A stretch of DNA of 64,000 nucleotides from Paratinospora sagittata (lineage: Eukaryota; Streptophyta; Magnoliopsida; Ranunculales; Menispermaceae), in the NCBI GenBank assembly GCA_035771175.1, contig CM069593.1:2412461-2476460 (forward strand), in the 5' to 3' direction. The notes beneath the pieces were generated by a model. It was not told the origin of the DNA. It did no database searches and was given only the letters and a program-made list of their open reading frames with translations. Position 1 is the first letter of the stretch, and every line of letters starts with the position of its first letter. Shown piece after piece: positions 24,569 to 33,800 of the stretch. The position numbers and the translations under genes are program-made.

Positions 24569-24820
24569 GTAATGAGAGGTTGTGGCTACCTTGTAACGGC
24601 CATACAAGGGTTAGACCCGCTCTCTTGCCTTGCGGAGGAGGGAGGTAATGAGAGGTTGTGTCTACCTTGTAACGGCCTTACAAGGGTTAGACCCGCTCTC
24701 TTACTTTGCGGAGGAGGGAGATTGTGCATTGTGTTTTGAAATTGGGTAATGAGAGGCTGTGTCTACCTTGTACGACCATACAAGGTTAGACCCGCTCTCT
24801 TGCCTTGCGGAGGAGGGAAA
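24569..24820 (+). repeat. three tandem 76-101 bp units in LTR2
   Basis: Each unit starts GTAATGAGAGG and ends GCGGAGGAGGGA, at 24569, 24645 and 24746. The third LTR has one copy only (near 26118-26192), so the expansion happened after the LTRs separated or was lost from one. Confidence 0.8.
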
Positions 24821-25453
24821 TTGTGCATTGTATTATTGAAAAGCATGAAATATATGTTGTTGACCTGTATGATATATTCGTTGAATGATGCATGTGTTGC
24901 ATAAGTGTTTGAAATGATTTTAAATGTCATATTTCTCTAAATGTATATAATTGCCATCTCAAGAACTATATTCACTGAGCTGTTGTTTGCTCACCCCATT
25001 TCCTCCAATCTTTCAGGTATTGAGTCGAAGGGAAAAAGGAACTTGTCTGGTATGTGTATGTATGCTTGGAGGAAATAAATTCTATTTACGTTATTTTGAT
25101 ATGTATAATTATCACACACTATATATATGTAATATCACCTAGATGGGTTGTGTGGTAAGATTATATAATGCTTGGGATGATGAAATGAGAGGATCATAGA
25201 TATTTAGTTGGTGAGAATTTAATTTGTGGAATGAATGGAATCAATGTGAATGGAATGATCATCTATCTATATGGGATTTGATTTGATGTATGGTATAGAA
25301 AAAAAAAAAAAAAAAAAATATTCTGTACATTTTGGGAAGGTTTGTGAGAGTACGTGAAGGCTGACAGTGTATTATATACTATATATGGGTTTGTACAGTG
25401 TATAGTACGCTGTGCCGGTCATGACGTCAGCCTACGTCAGGGGCGTCGTGACA

Positions 25454-26780
25454 GATGTGAACCCAATGAAACCCCGGTTTGAGATCATAGAATCGTGAAG
25501 AACTGAATTCCGGACGTTAGAACATGATATTTGGATATGCTTTGATCGTTTTAGTAACTAAGTATATGGTGTCGTGAAAATATGATTTGGACATCTATTT
25601 TTACTGTTCTTTCTTGTGAAAATATCTGATTGACCACAGAAACGAGATAATAGTTTCTTCAACTGCTTATGAGTCCTAAATGGATTTATTATTCGTGATT
25701 TGAAGTGAGTTGAGAAATTAAAGATGTACATAGATATGAATACATGAAATTGAATTATGGAGTGATTGTGACAGGTTAAATTAGTTGGATTTAACTTAGA
25801 GCTGGACTCGAAAGCGACGATGATTGGGTTTAAGTGGAACGTGTTGTACTGTGAGTATAGTTTTCTTGATTTGGTTCTTGTATGACATTGTACGAATATA
25901 AAATGTTTTATTGTATGCATGTTATAGTTATATATACTGCATTGAGTTTTATGGATCATGCAAACTGTGTTTAGCAATTGGAGTTTGTAATGATGAGGTT
26001 TTGCGAATCCTCATTGTCATTTCGTTAGGAATTAGACCCGGCTGAGGTTTTGCGAGTCCTCATTGTCAGTAGGTCTGTCCTAACAAGGGTTGAGATCCTT
26101 GAAATGACTGTGACTTGGGTAATGAGAGGTTGTGGCTACCTTGTAACGGTCATACAAAGGTTAGACCTGCTCTCTTGCCTTGCGGAGGAGGGAGATTGTG
26201 CATTGTGTTATTGAAAATCATGCAATTTATGTTGTTGACATGTACAATATATTCGTTGAATGATGCATGTATTGAATAAGTGTTTGAACTGATTTTAAAT
26301 GTCATATTTCTCTAAATGTATATAATTGCCATCTCAAGAACTATATTCACTGAGCTGTTGTTTGCTCACCTCATTTCCTCCAATATTTCAGGTATTGAGT
26401 CGAAGGGAAAAGGAAAATCCATGAGTGATAATCACGTGAGCCTTCGTCTGGTATGTGTATGTATGCTTAGAGGAAATAGCTTATATTTTTGTTATTTTAC
26501 TTATCACACATTATATATCTATATGTATTATCATCTAGATGGGACGTGTGGGCATAGATAGCTTAATATATTGGATGATAAAATGAAAATGTGATGTGTG
26601 AATGAATGAACTATATTGGATTTGATTTGTGGTATAGGAAAAAAAAATTCTATAAATTTTGGGATGGATTGTGAGAGTACGTGAAGGCTGACAGTGTATT
26701 ATATATTGTATATGGGTATGTACAGTGTATAGTACGTTGTGCCGGTCATGACGTCAGCCTACGTCAGGGGCGTCGTGACA
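25454..26780 (+). repeat. third LTR, 5' truncated
   Basis: From about 25590 this follows LTR2 closely (ACTGTTCTTTCTTGTG, the CTTTGCGA/TTTTGCGA CCTCATTG motifs, a single GTAATGAGAGG unit, the TGACGTCA end block), ending at the ATTAA target duplication. It joins LTR2 directly with no internal region between them, and lacks the first ~1 kb of an LTR. The first ~130 bp are unlike the matching LTR2 stretch. Confidence 0.75.
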
Positions 26781-27724
26781 ATTAAAGAAACAACTACATA
26801 AAGAGCGATACTCAAGGGACCAAAACAATTCTCTTTCTCCCTTGAAACTCTCTTTTTGCCGCTTTCTCTCTATTTTTTTAGGTTAGGTAGTTGTCAACAC
26901 AAGTCTTAGGTAAAGTGAAAAGTATTGAAATTTGTAAGTTTTCTTCTTTACACACACACACACACTCTCTCTCTCTCTCTCTCTTTTCATGAAGTTCTTT
27001 ATTTTCATCAATTTTATTTTGATGTAAGTTTTCTTTAATTTTTTTCCTATCAATTGCTTTTTTCTGATTATGTAATTGTTTAATTATTGTTAAAAGTTGA
27101 ATTGAATTTTAGAATGATAGATTATGTTTCAAGTTTTTATTAGTATTTTTTTCTTTATTAATTGTTTTTATAAATCTAGGATTTTAGAAGCCAAGTTATT
27201 ATTTTCTCTAACTTATATAATATATAACACTTTAATTTATTTTCTAAAGATTTAAAGTAAATTGCCCAATCCTTGCGGGAGAGAGAAAGAGAAAGAGAGA
27301 GAGAGAGCAAGACTAACAAACTCCAATCCAATATCACTTTACTCAAGATTTGTGTTAACAACTAAAAATAAAATTGAATAAAACCTAACCTAAAAAATAG
27401 AAAAGAAGAGGAAGAAAGAGAGTTGTTTTGGTCCCCAGAGTGCCCCCTTTATATAATTCTTTCTTCATTGTTGTTTCTAAAACAACTTTTCTACAATTTA
27501 ATTAGAAAATTTCATTCTCCCAAAACCTTCCATTTAATCAAGAAATATGCAAAGCTTCAAAAAAAATTTTAAAAATTAAAATAAAAGAAACAATCACAGT
27601 GCCATCTTGAGGGAGAATTTTTTCCATTCTCTTCAACTATAATTTTTTTTTACTTTGTTATCCTTGTGACATGTGAAACCTTCTTCTCAGGAATCAAATG
27701 GGTTGAAAACACTTTTATAGGATG

Positions 27725-27830
27725 GAGTTCAACTCAACTAAGTCTTTTCTCAACTACATGGAGTCGGCATGGGATGACAACTAAGCCTTTTCCCAACTAC
27801 ATGAGATCGGCATGGGTTTCAAAAATCTAC
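27725..27830 (-). repeat. two tandem CAACTACATGG..GTCGGCATGGG motifs
   Basis: Two adjacent minus-strand copies of the GTTGGGAAAAGGCTT-type repeat tail (TCAACTACATGGAGTCGGC and CCAACTACATGAGATCGGC) are present only in the right foldback arm. Confidence 0.55.
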
Positions 27831-28020
27831 ATTAGATGTTACAAAATTATTCTTGATCCTAAAGATAAAATACCTTAAGAAATACTCGAAAGGCCATGTA
27901 AGGCACCAAAATATATTTTATGAAAAAAATTATATGAAAATTAATCTAAACAATTGCCTAAAAATGTTCTATAAGTAAATGATGCCTAAGACCTCTAAGA
28001 TCTTAAATTCTTTTCAACTT

Positions 28021-28394
28021 TTGAAAAGTAGCAAAACAAAATTAGAATTTAGAATTTAATAATCAACAACCTAACTCATAATAAATCCTAAGAAAATGTG
28101 ACACTAAAATGAAAAAATATTGTTTTCCTGAAAATTGCACTTCTAAAATAGCCTTAAATGTCTAGAATGACCTAAAAAGTTCAAAATGCGACGTAAAGGC
28201 ATTTATTATTAGTTCTCACTTTTTTTCTCTTTATGTCCTAACCTAAAGGCAACAAAAATATGGGTAAAAGTATACGGAATTTGTGATTTCATCAGACAAC
28301 TTTAGAAATATATTTTTCCACTTAGTTATATATCCAAATGAAATTTGTCTTAGGCCTCAATAAGTAGATTGACTTGTAAGGAAGAAAGATTAAA
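28021..28394. other. AT-rich spacer
   Basis: Nothing recognisable lies between the foldback right arm and the next LTR element. Confidence 0.5.
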
Positions 28395-30074
28395 TGTCCT
28401 ATAGGGCACATATGCCCTTACAGGTGTAAGTGGGTTGCTCATACAACAAATCTCTCTATTTATAGAGAGTGTGGAAGAAAGTGACTAAGTGAGTGATGTG
28501 TGTATGAGTGTGTGAGAAAGAGAGAGATTTGAGAGAAAGTAACATTCAATAAATTATTCAATCAACAAAAGTAATCTTCTTTGAAATAAATTTTATATTT
28601 ACATAGTTCTTTATTTTTTTATTTTCTTTGATCCATTGATTCATAAACGCTTCCACTACGTTAAGGGCTAGCCTACTACTTTCATCATTAAAGATCATTC
28701 AACGCATGCAATCATGATCAATTGCATTGAAAGTTCAAGGAATTAAAAGATCATTTGATCATAAAGATCGCATAGATAGTTATCTCCATCATTGACAAGC
28801 ATTATGGGAAGAAGAAAGGACAAAATTTAGTTGCACCATTGAAAGTCAATCAACCAAATTTCAACCTTCACACAACCCTCCCATTTTGTCGCCTCACTGC
28901 TACAACATTTTTATTTTTTTTGAGATCATGGGTATCGAGGACCCCACTCCTCACTAATCCCATGGGGCCGGAGGCAACCCAATAGTACCGGTGGCCAACA
29001 AATGGTGCGAGACAAGCCTTCATTGTCACAACATCCTTTTAACATGCCTTCTAACGTCAACAAGCCTTCAAGAACCTTCTCAAGTCTTCCCCATAACTCT
29101 GCTACCGTATATGACTGTAATTCAACTCTCAATTTACAAGTTTCAGCAACGAAATATTATAAAGTCACATAATATACAGCCAATTAACCCTCAACAACCC
29201 TTTTCTTTACCTGCTCTACCCTCTCATACTGCTCCTAACTATAATCCACACTCCCAAAAATTTGTCTCACACCCAACAAGATTCAACAATTTGTTATGAA
29301 TTTTTTTTATGAAGCTGATACTTATTGGATTGGAACCTTCAACTCTCCAAAATACCTCATATCATGATCAAGACATTGGACATTGTCTCTACATGGATTT
29401 GTTGCAATTCAATGAACTTTTACATATTGAAGATATTTTGGAAGGTTATATTTGATAAAGAGATTTTTCGACAATAAGAGCATACTTGAAGAAAATCAAG
29501 TGAAGCTTCTTGTGTTCAAGCTTATCGATGCATCTCATTCTTGACAAGGTCACTTGCAAAGCTACATACTTTGCCAAGGTTTCTCCCCTAGTCTCAACAG
29601 GAAGGTTATGATACCTTATTATGAAGAGGAAGGAGGTTTCTTTCCCTTGATTGAACTCAAGGACAAGTTCTTCTCAAGAAAGAGGGATTGATGTAGGTTA
29701 TAAAATATTGTTTAAGAAGGTTCCAAAGTTTAGTTTTTAGTTTTTGTTTAGTTTTTAGTCAAGTTTCTTTTTTAACGAACTTTATATTTTGGTAGAATTT
29801 TATTTTAGTGGTAGTTCTGGGTGGTTTCCAAATTCTTTTTTATTATTCAAGGTGTGTTAGAAAGCCTCTAGAAATATCTAAATAGAGTTTTGGCATTAGA
29901 AAGTTACTATAGTATTATAGATAGTTTAGGAAACTTAATTTTAGGGTTTTAGTAAGTTCTTAAGTTATTTCAATGAAGTTATCTATATAAAGAGCTTCAA
30001 TTACGAGTTGTAGATTCAATCAATTATTCAATCATCAATATTCATTTTCTTTGAATTAAAATTTAGTTTCTCAT
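28395..30074 (+). mobile_element. small non-autonomous LTR element, plus-strand copy, truncated
   Basis: A diverged 5' LTR end (to about 28656, ending CGCTTCCA) is followed by an internal region without long frames, a purine tract (CAAGAAAGAGGGATTGA) and a 3' LTR starting TGTAGGTTATAAAA at 29692. The 3' LTR stops at about 30074, short of its expected end, where it meets the inverted copy. Nearly the whole length is the reverse complement of 30087-31400. The tract AACTCAAGGACAAGTTCTTC before the LTR recalls Ty3/gypsy ends (from memory). A SINE sits at 28909-29020. Confidence 0.7.
28909..29020 (-). mobile_element. SINE, minus strand
   Basis: Read on the minus strand it contains CCGGCCCCATGGGATTAG, a G-rich stretch, ATACCCATGATCTC and a terminal A-run. 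It aligns with the SINE at 31702-31788 over GGGATTAG...ATACCC. A decayed 15-bp flanking repeat (TCACTGCTACAACAT / TCATTGTCACAACAT, 12 of 15 identical) may be the target duplication. Confidence 0.6.
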
Positions 30075-31390
30075 ACATTGTGGAAGCTTATATGAATCAA
30101 ATTCATTCAAGAGAAAATAGAAAAATAAAGAACTATGAGAAACTAAATTTTAATTCATTGAAGATGAATATTGATGATTGAATTATTCTAAAACTCGCAA
30201 TTATTAAAACAACTTAGAAACCTAATATAACACTAAAAATAACTTTTTAAAACTATCTACAACACTATAGCAACTTTCTAATGATGTTAAAACTCTATTT
30301 AGACACTTCTAAAGGCTTTCTAATACAACTTGAATGATAAAAATGAACTTTAGAAACCATCTAAAACAACCACTAAAAGAGAATTCAACCAAATAAAAAC
30401 TTCTCCAAAAGAAAGGAAGCTTGACTAAATTTTTTAAAAAAATCTAAAAACTAAACTTTGAAAATTTCTTAAACATTTTTTTATGTCCTAAATCAATCCC
30501 CTTTTCTTGAGAGAACTCGTCCTTGAGTTAAATTCAAGAAAAGAAACTCCTTTGTCTTCTTAATAAGGAAAGATAATCTTCAAATTCAAAGTAAGGGAGA
30601 ATCCTTGACGAAGTCTATCCTTCTGCAAGTGATACCCCCAAGAATAAGATGCGCCAACAAGTTTCAATGCAAGTTTCACTTGTTTTTCTTCAAGTATGCT
30701 CATGTTGTTGAAAAATCTTTGTTAAAAATAACCAATCAAAGAAATCTTCAATATGTAAATTTCTATTGAATTGTAAAAGATTCACATTGAGACAATGTCG
30801 AACGGGTTGACCATAACAGAAGGTCTTTCGAATGAGTTTAACGGTCAAATAGGTATCAAGTTTATTAAAAAAATCAAAACAAGTTATTGAATCTTGTTTT
30901 TTGAAGGATGTTCGGTGTGAGACAATTTTTTATGAGTGAATTATAATTGGGAGTAATATTAGAGGAAATGCAAATAAGAGGGTAGGGATAACTGATTGTA
31001 TATTTTGTGAATTTTCATAATTCTCAACAGTTGAAACTTGTAGATTCGGAGTTGAAATGAATTCATCTATTATTGCGGAGTTATAGAGGCAACTCTAAGG
31101 TTATAGAAGGTTTGTGGGTGTTAAAAGTTGTACTAAGAGGGTGTTGCAAAGTTAGGGAAGAAAGTAAGAGGGTTGCGCGAGGTGGTTTGATGGCTACAAC
31201 AATGGTTGAAACTTGGTAGGATAGTTACAACTAGTTCAACCGATTCTTCTCATTCCTTCTTCTTTCCATAATAATCCCGTCCATCTTCTTGAACAAACAA
31301 TCTTCGAATCTTTGAGCTTTTGATCCAATTGATAATGGGTAACATGTGTTGAATGATCTTCAACATAATGAAAGTAGGAGGCTCTCAATC

Positions 31391-31402
31391 AAGGCTCTAA
31401 TA
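31391..31402 (-). promoter_or_regulatory. primer binding site of the minus-strand element
   Basis: On the minus strand TGGTATTAGAGC matches the iMet tRNA primer site with one change, a few bases after the LTR end. Confidence 0.75.
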
Positions 31403-31701
31403 CCACTTAACGTTGTAGAAGTGTATATGAATCAATAGATTCAAGAGAAAATAGAAATATAAAAGAACTACGAGAAGCTAATTTTAATTCAAAGAAGATA
31501 TTGATGGTTGAATTAATCGATTTATTCTAAAACTCATAACTGGAACTCCTTAAATAGACAACTCCATTAAAACAACTTCGAAACCTACTAAAACACTAAA
31601 ATTAAGTATTCTAAACTATCTCTAACACTCTAACAACTTTCTAATGATGTTAAAACTCTATTTGGACACTTCTAAAGGCTTTCTAACATAACTTGAATAA
31701 T

Positions 31702-31788
31702 CAACGGTGTCCTTGAGTGTTTGTGGCCGTGCTCCAAAGGGATTAGGGGGGAACGTAAGTCCCCAATACCCGCGGACCTAAAAAGAAA
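31702..31788 (+). mobile_element. short SINE with 17-bp target duplication
   Basis: An 87-bp insert sits in the LTR of the minus-strand element, flanked by identical AACATAACTTGAATAAT at 31685-31701 and 31789-31805. It ends in an A-rich tail (AAAAAGAAAAA) and contains CCAAAGGGATTAGGGGGG and CCCCAATACCCGCGG. Homologous in reverse orientation to 28909-29020. The 5' part of a full SINE (Pol III boxes) is missing. Confidence 0.85.
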
Positions 31789-31959
31789 AACATAACTTGA
31801 ATAATAAAAACAAGCTTTTAGAAAACATTTAAAACTACAACTAAAAGAGAATTCTACCAAAATAGGAATTTCTCTAAACAAGAGTAAACTTCAGTAAATT
31901 TAAAAAGAATCTAAAAAGTAAACATTGGAAACATCTTGAATAACTTTTTATATCATACA

Positions 31960-33112
31960 TCAAAAAGAGAGAGAGTAAGATGTAAAAGTAATATGATAGC
32001 TCCCTTATCCATTCCCACAATATTGAACAATTCTACTACTAGGTAAGGAATTGCTTTATCTAACCCTATCTACTCCACAATCCTATGAGGCCTATGCACC
32101 ATTAACGAATGCTAAGAAAACGTATAGATAATCTTGATATTGCTTATTCCAATTTTGAAAAAAAAAAAATTGGTTTCTTAGTCATGACTCAACAAAACTG
32201 AACAATGCAAATACATATATATATATTAGGAATACATCCACAAATATTTTCATAGTTACGAACAAATCAAACTTTCTTATGTAGCTAAGCAACTGTCATG
32301 TGATTATTAATGCATGGAGGAAGAGTACACGGACAGGGGAATTTTTATAAAAAAAAAGTGGAGAAGATGGATCTAAACGGTAAAGATGTAGTTAAGGTTG
32401 CTCTATAGGGAAAATCCAATTGTGTAAGTGGTTAAGAATGGCAATCTTGTGGTTGAATGAGTGACTACTAAATTGCAAAGGAATATAATTGTAGTTTTTC
32501 ACAATACTGGTAGAACCAATGAAAAAAATCTCATCTAATTTCAAGACAGATCTTCTCAAATTCTTGTATTGACTAGAATGTTGTTGCAACCTTCTTTTTT
32601 GCCAAGGTTACTAGCAACCTTCTTATAACTAGGCAATAACAGGATAATGGTCCATGTACAAGAATATGAATCCACATTCTATGCCTTCACACCCCTATGT
32701 TGATTTTTTTTTTTTTTTTTTGCAAAAACATTCTTACGAAGAAAAAAAATGTGAATAGTGGGATATGCTTTCATGTGTACAGCTCCAGAAGTGATGTTTT
32801 AGAAAAGAGAAGCAGTAAATTCAGAAAATGAGGGAGTGAGAGAAAATTACTTGTAATCAGTTTCTGCAATAAGAAATGATCAGATAAGTTTTATAGCAAG
32901 CAAACTGCAATGATATTCTAAAATAGAACAGATTTTCTTCACCGCTATTCTGGATCACTCGTTGAGGCCAGAAAAAAAAAAAAGTTGATCCAAGGAATCG
33001 CTCCACCAACTAGGGTTATCCAAACATTGAAGACCCACAACTCAGAAGCAATACATCAGAATCGATGAAAAAGAAGTCTAGGGTTTTGGATCATTGGAAA
33101 AAAGTTCGAAGA
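31960..33112. other. intergenic, no gene recognised
   Basis: AT-rich, with a poly-T tract near 32707-32721 and a short TA repeat near 32216. No feature is supported. Confidence 0.5.
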
Positions 33113-33626
33113 ACAAAATTATACCAAACAAAACACTATCACACATTTACAATCAATTTGACACTATTAACTCCATACATGAAATCGGGGGAAAAAATCC
33201 ATAGTGATGATTGAAATTCATAGATTTTAATCAATAGATACCACAAGTTCCATTCCGACTATACTGAAACCCTTAACTTCATATAATGAAAAAACGATCA
33301 AAGAAAATATTATACCTAACAAAACACTATCACATTTAAAATCAATTTGACGCTATAAACTCCATAGATGAAAACATCCATGGTGACGATTGAAATTCAT
33401 ATATTTAAATCAATAAACACCACAAGTTCCATTCCCACTAAACTGAAACCCTTAATTTCATATAATGAAAAGAACGATCAAAGAGAAAATTGTACCTAAC
33501 AAAACATCTCAAATTTAAAATCAATTTGACGCTATAATCTCCAGAGATAAATACCACAAGTTCCATTCCCACTAAACTGAAACCCTTAACTTTCATATAA
33601 TGAAAAAAAGGATCAAAGAAAAAAGA
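33113..33626. repeat. tandem repeat, ~184-189 bp unit, about 2.7 copies
   Basis: Units start TACCAAACAAAACACTATCA (33121), TACCTAACAAAACACTATCA (about 33311) and TACCTAACAAAACATCTCAA (about 33495). Each includes AAATCAATTTGAC, CCACAAGTTCCATTCC and CTGAAACCCTTAA. The last copy lacks about 50 bp in the middle. No reading frame is conserved between copies. Confidence 0.85.
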
Positions 33627-33704
33627 AAAAAAAAAAAGATTGAACCACACAAATCAAGAAACAATAAGAAATCAACCAAATAAACCAGTAAAAAACAAAC
33701 GAAC

Positions 33705-33800
33705 CTTAACCCTGTCCTTTTCTTGAGACTTATTCTTGACTCTCTTCTTAAACCTTTTTCCCTGATCGAATCACCCCCAGAATTTTTCTTTTTTTTTTCA
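33705..33800 (-). pseudogene. fragment resembling bZIP exon 1
   Basis: On the minus strand the reading FKKRVKNKSQEKD, preceded by GK and an upstream FWG with a stop, resembles exon 1 of the bZIP gene (TKRVKNESPGRD, after KWGSKGRRS). Nucleotide similarity is also visible (GAGACTTATTCTTGACTCTCTTC against GAGACTCATTCTTAACTCTCTTC on the plus strand). The piece is short, has a stop and no further exons are seen, so it is probably a decayed duplicate. Chance similarity of Lys-rich sequence is not excluded. Confidence 0.4.

Larger units (their letters stand above)
23072..25453 (+). repeat. LTR2, full-length (2.38 kb)
   Basis: TGTAACACCCCG to GGCGTCGTGACA. It carries in order an ACGT-rich palindromic start, an AG-rich stretch, the TTTTACGGCG block, a heptamer array (23867-24030), a central region with CTTTGCGATTCCTCATTG motifs, three tandem units (24569-24820), an A-run near 25299 and the TGACGTCA end block. 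It is unusually long for an LTR, largely through tandem repeats. Confidence 0.85.
20771..26780 (+). mobile_element. non-autonomous Ty3/gypsy-derived composite, TSD ATTAA
   Basis: The element starts TGTAACACCCCG and ends GGGGCGTCGTGACA, flanked by ATTAA at 20766-20770 and 26781-26785. Inside are LTR1 (20771-22490), a tRNA-iMet-type primer site, a 580-bp internal piece, a polypurine tract, LTR2 (23072-25453) and a third, 5'-truncated LTR (25454-26780). The start TGTAACACCC and the segment TCGAGGACGAAATTCCTTAA before the 3' LTR are typical of the Tekay/Del chromovirus group (from memory). No gag, protease, RT or integrase frame remains, so movement required another element's enzymes. Three LTR ends inside one target duplication imply rearrangement during or after insertion. 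Confidence 0.85.
20341..28014. repeat. large foldback-like inverted repeat split by a gypsy insertion
   Basis: The left arm (20341-20770, resuming at 26786-26987 after the inserted gypsy composite) is an imperfect inverted copy of the right arm (27283-28014). Paired landmarks: AAAAGAATTTAAGAT at 20341 with its complement at 28000; GATTCACATGTCACAAGGAT near 20550 with CCTTGTGACATGTGAA at 27662; TTGATTAAATAGAAGG near 20706 with its complement near 27530; GGACCAAAACAA at 26818 with its complement near 27425; TTTAGGTTAGGT with ACCTAACCTAAA near 27385. CT and GA microsatellites face each other near the centre. No coding frame and no family is recognised. The right arm has an extra ~105 bp at 27725-27830. 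Confidence 0.7.
30087..31959 (-). mobile_element. small non-autonomous LTR element, minus-strand copy, complete
   Basis: On the minus strand the 5' LTR is about 31959-31412 (TGTATGATATAAAA to CTTCTACA; it includes a later SINE), then a tRNA-iMet-like primer site TGGTATTAGAGC at about 31402-31391, an internal region of about 0.9 kb and a 3' LTR of about 30508-30087 (ending GCTTCCACA) after a purine tract (CAAGAAAAGGGGATTGA). No gag or pol frame is present. Size and lack of coding place it among TRIM/SMART- or LARD-like non-autonomous elements. A TATA motif sits in the LTR. Confidence 0.75.

Noticed and set aside
28926..29132. 68-codon minus-strand frame starting MRVELQSYTVAELWGRLEKV
   Set aside because: Lies antisense in the non-autonomous LTR element and runs into the SINE; the same stretch in the sister copy has stops.
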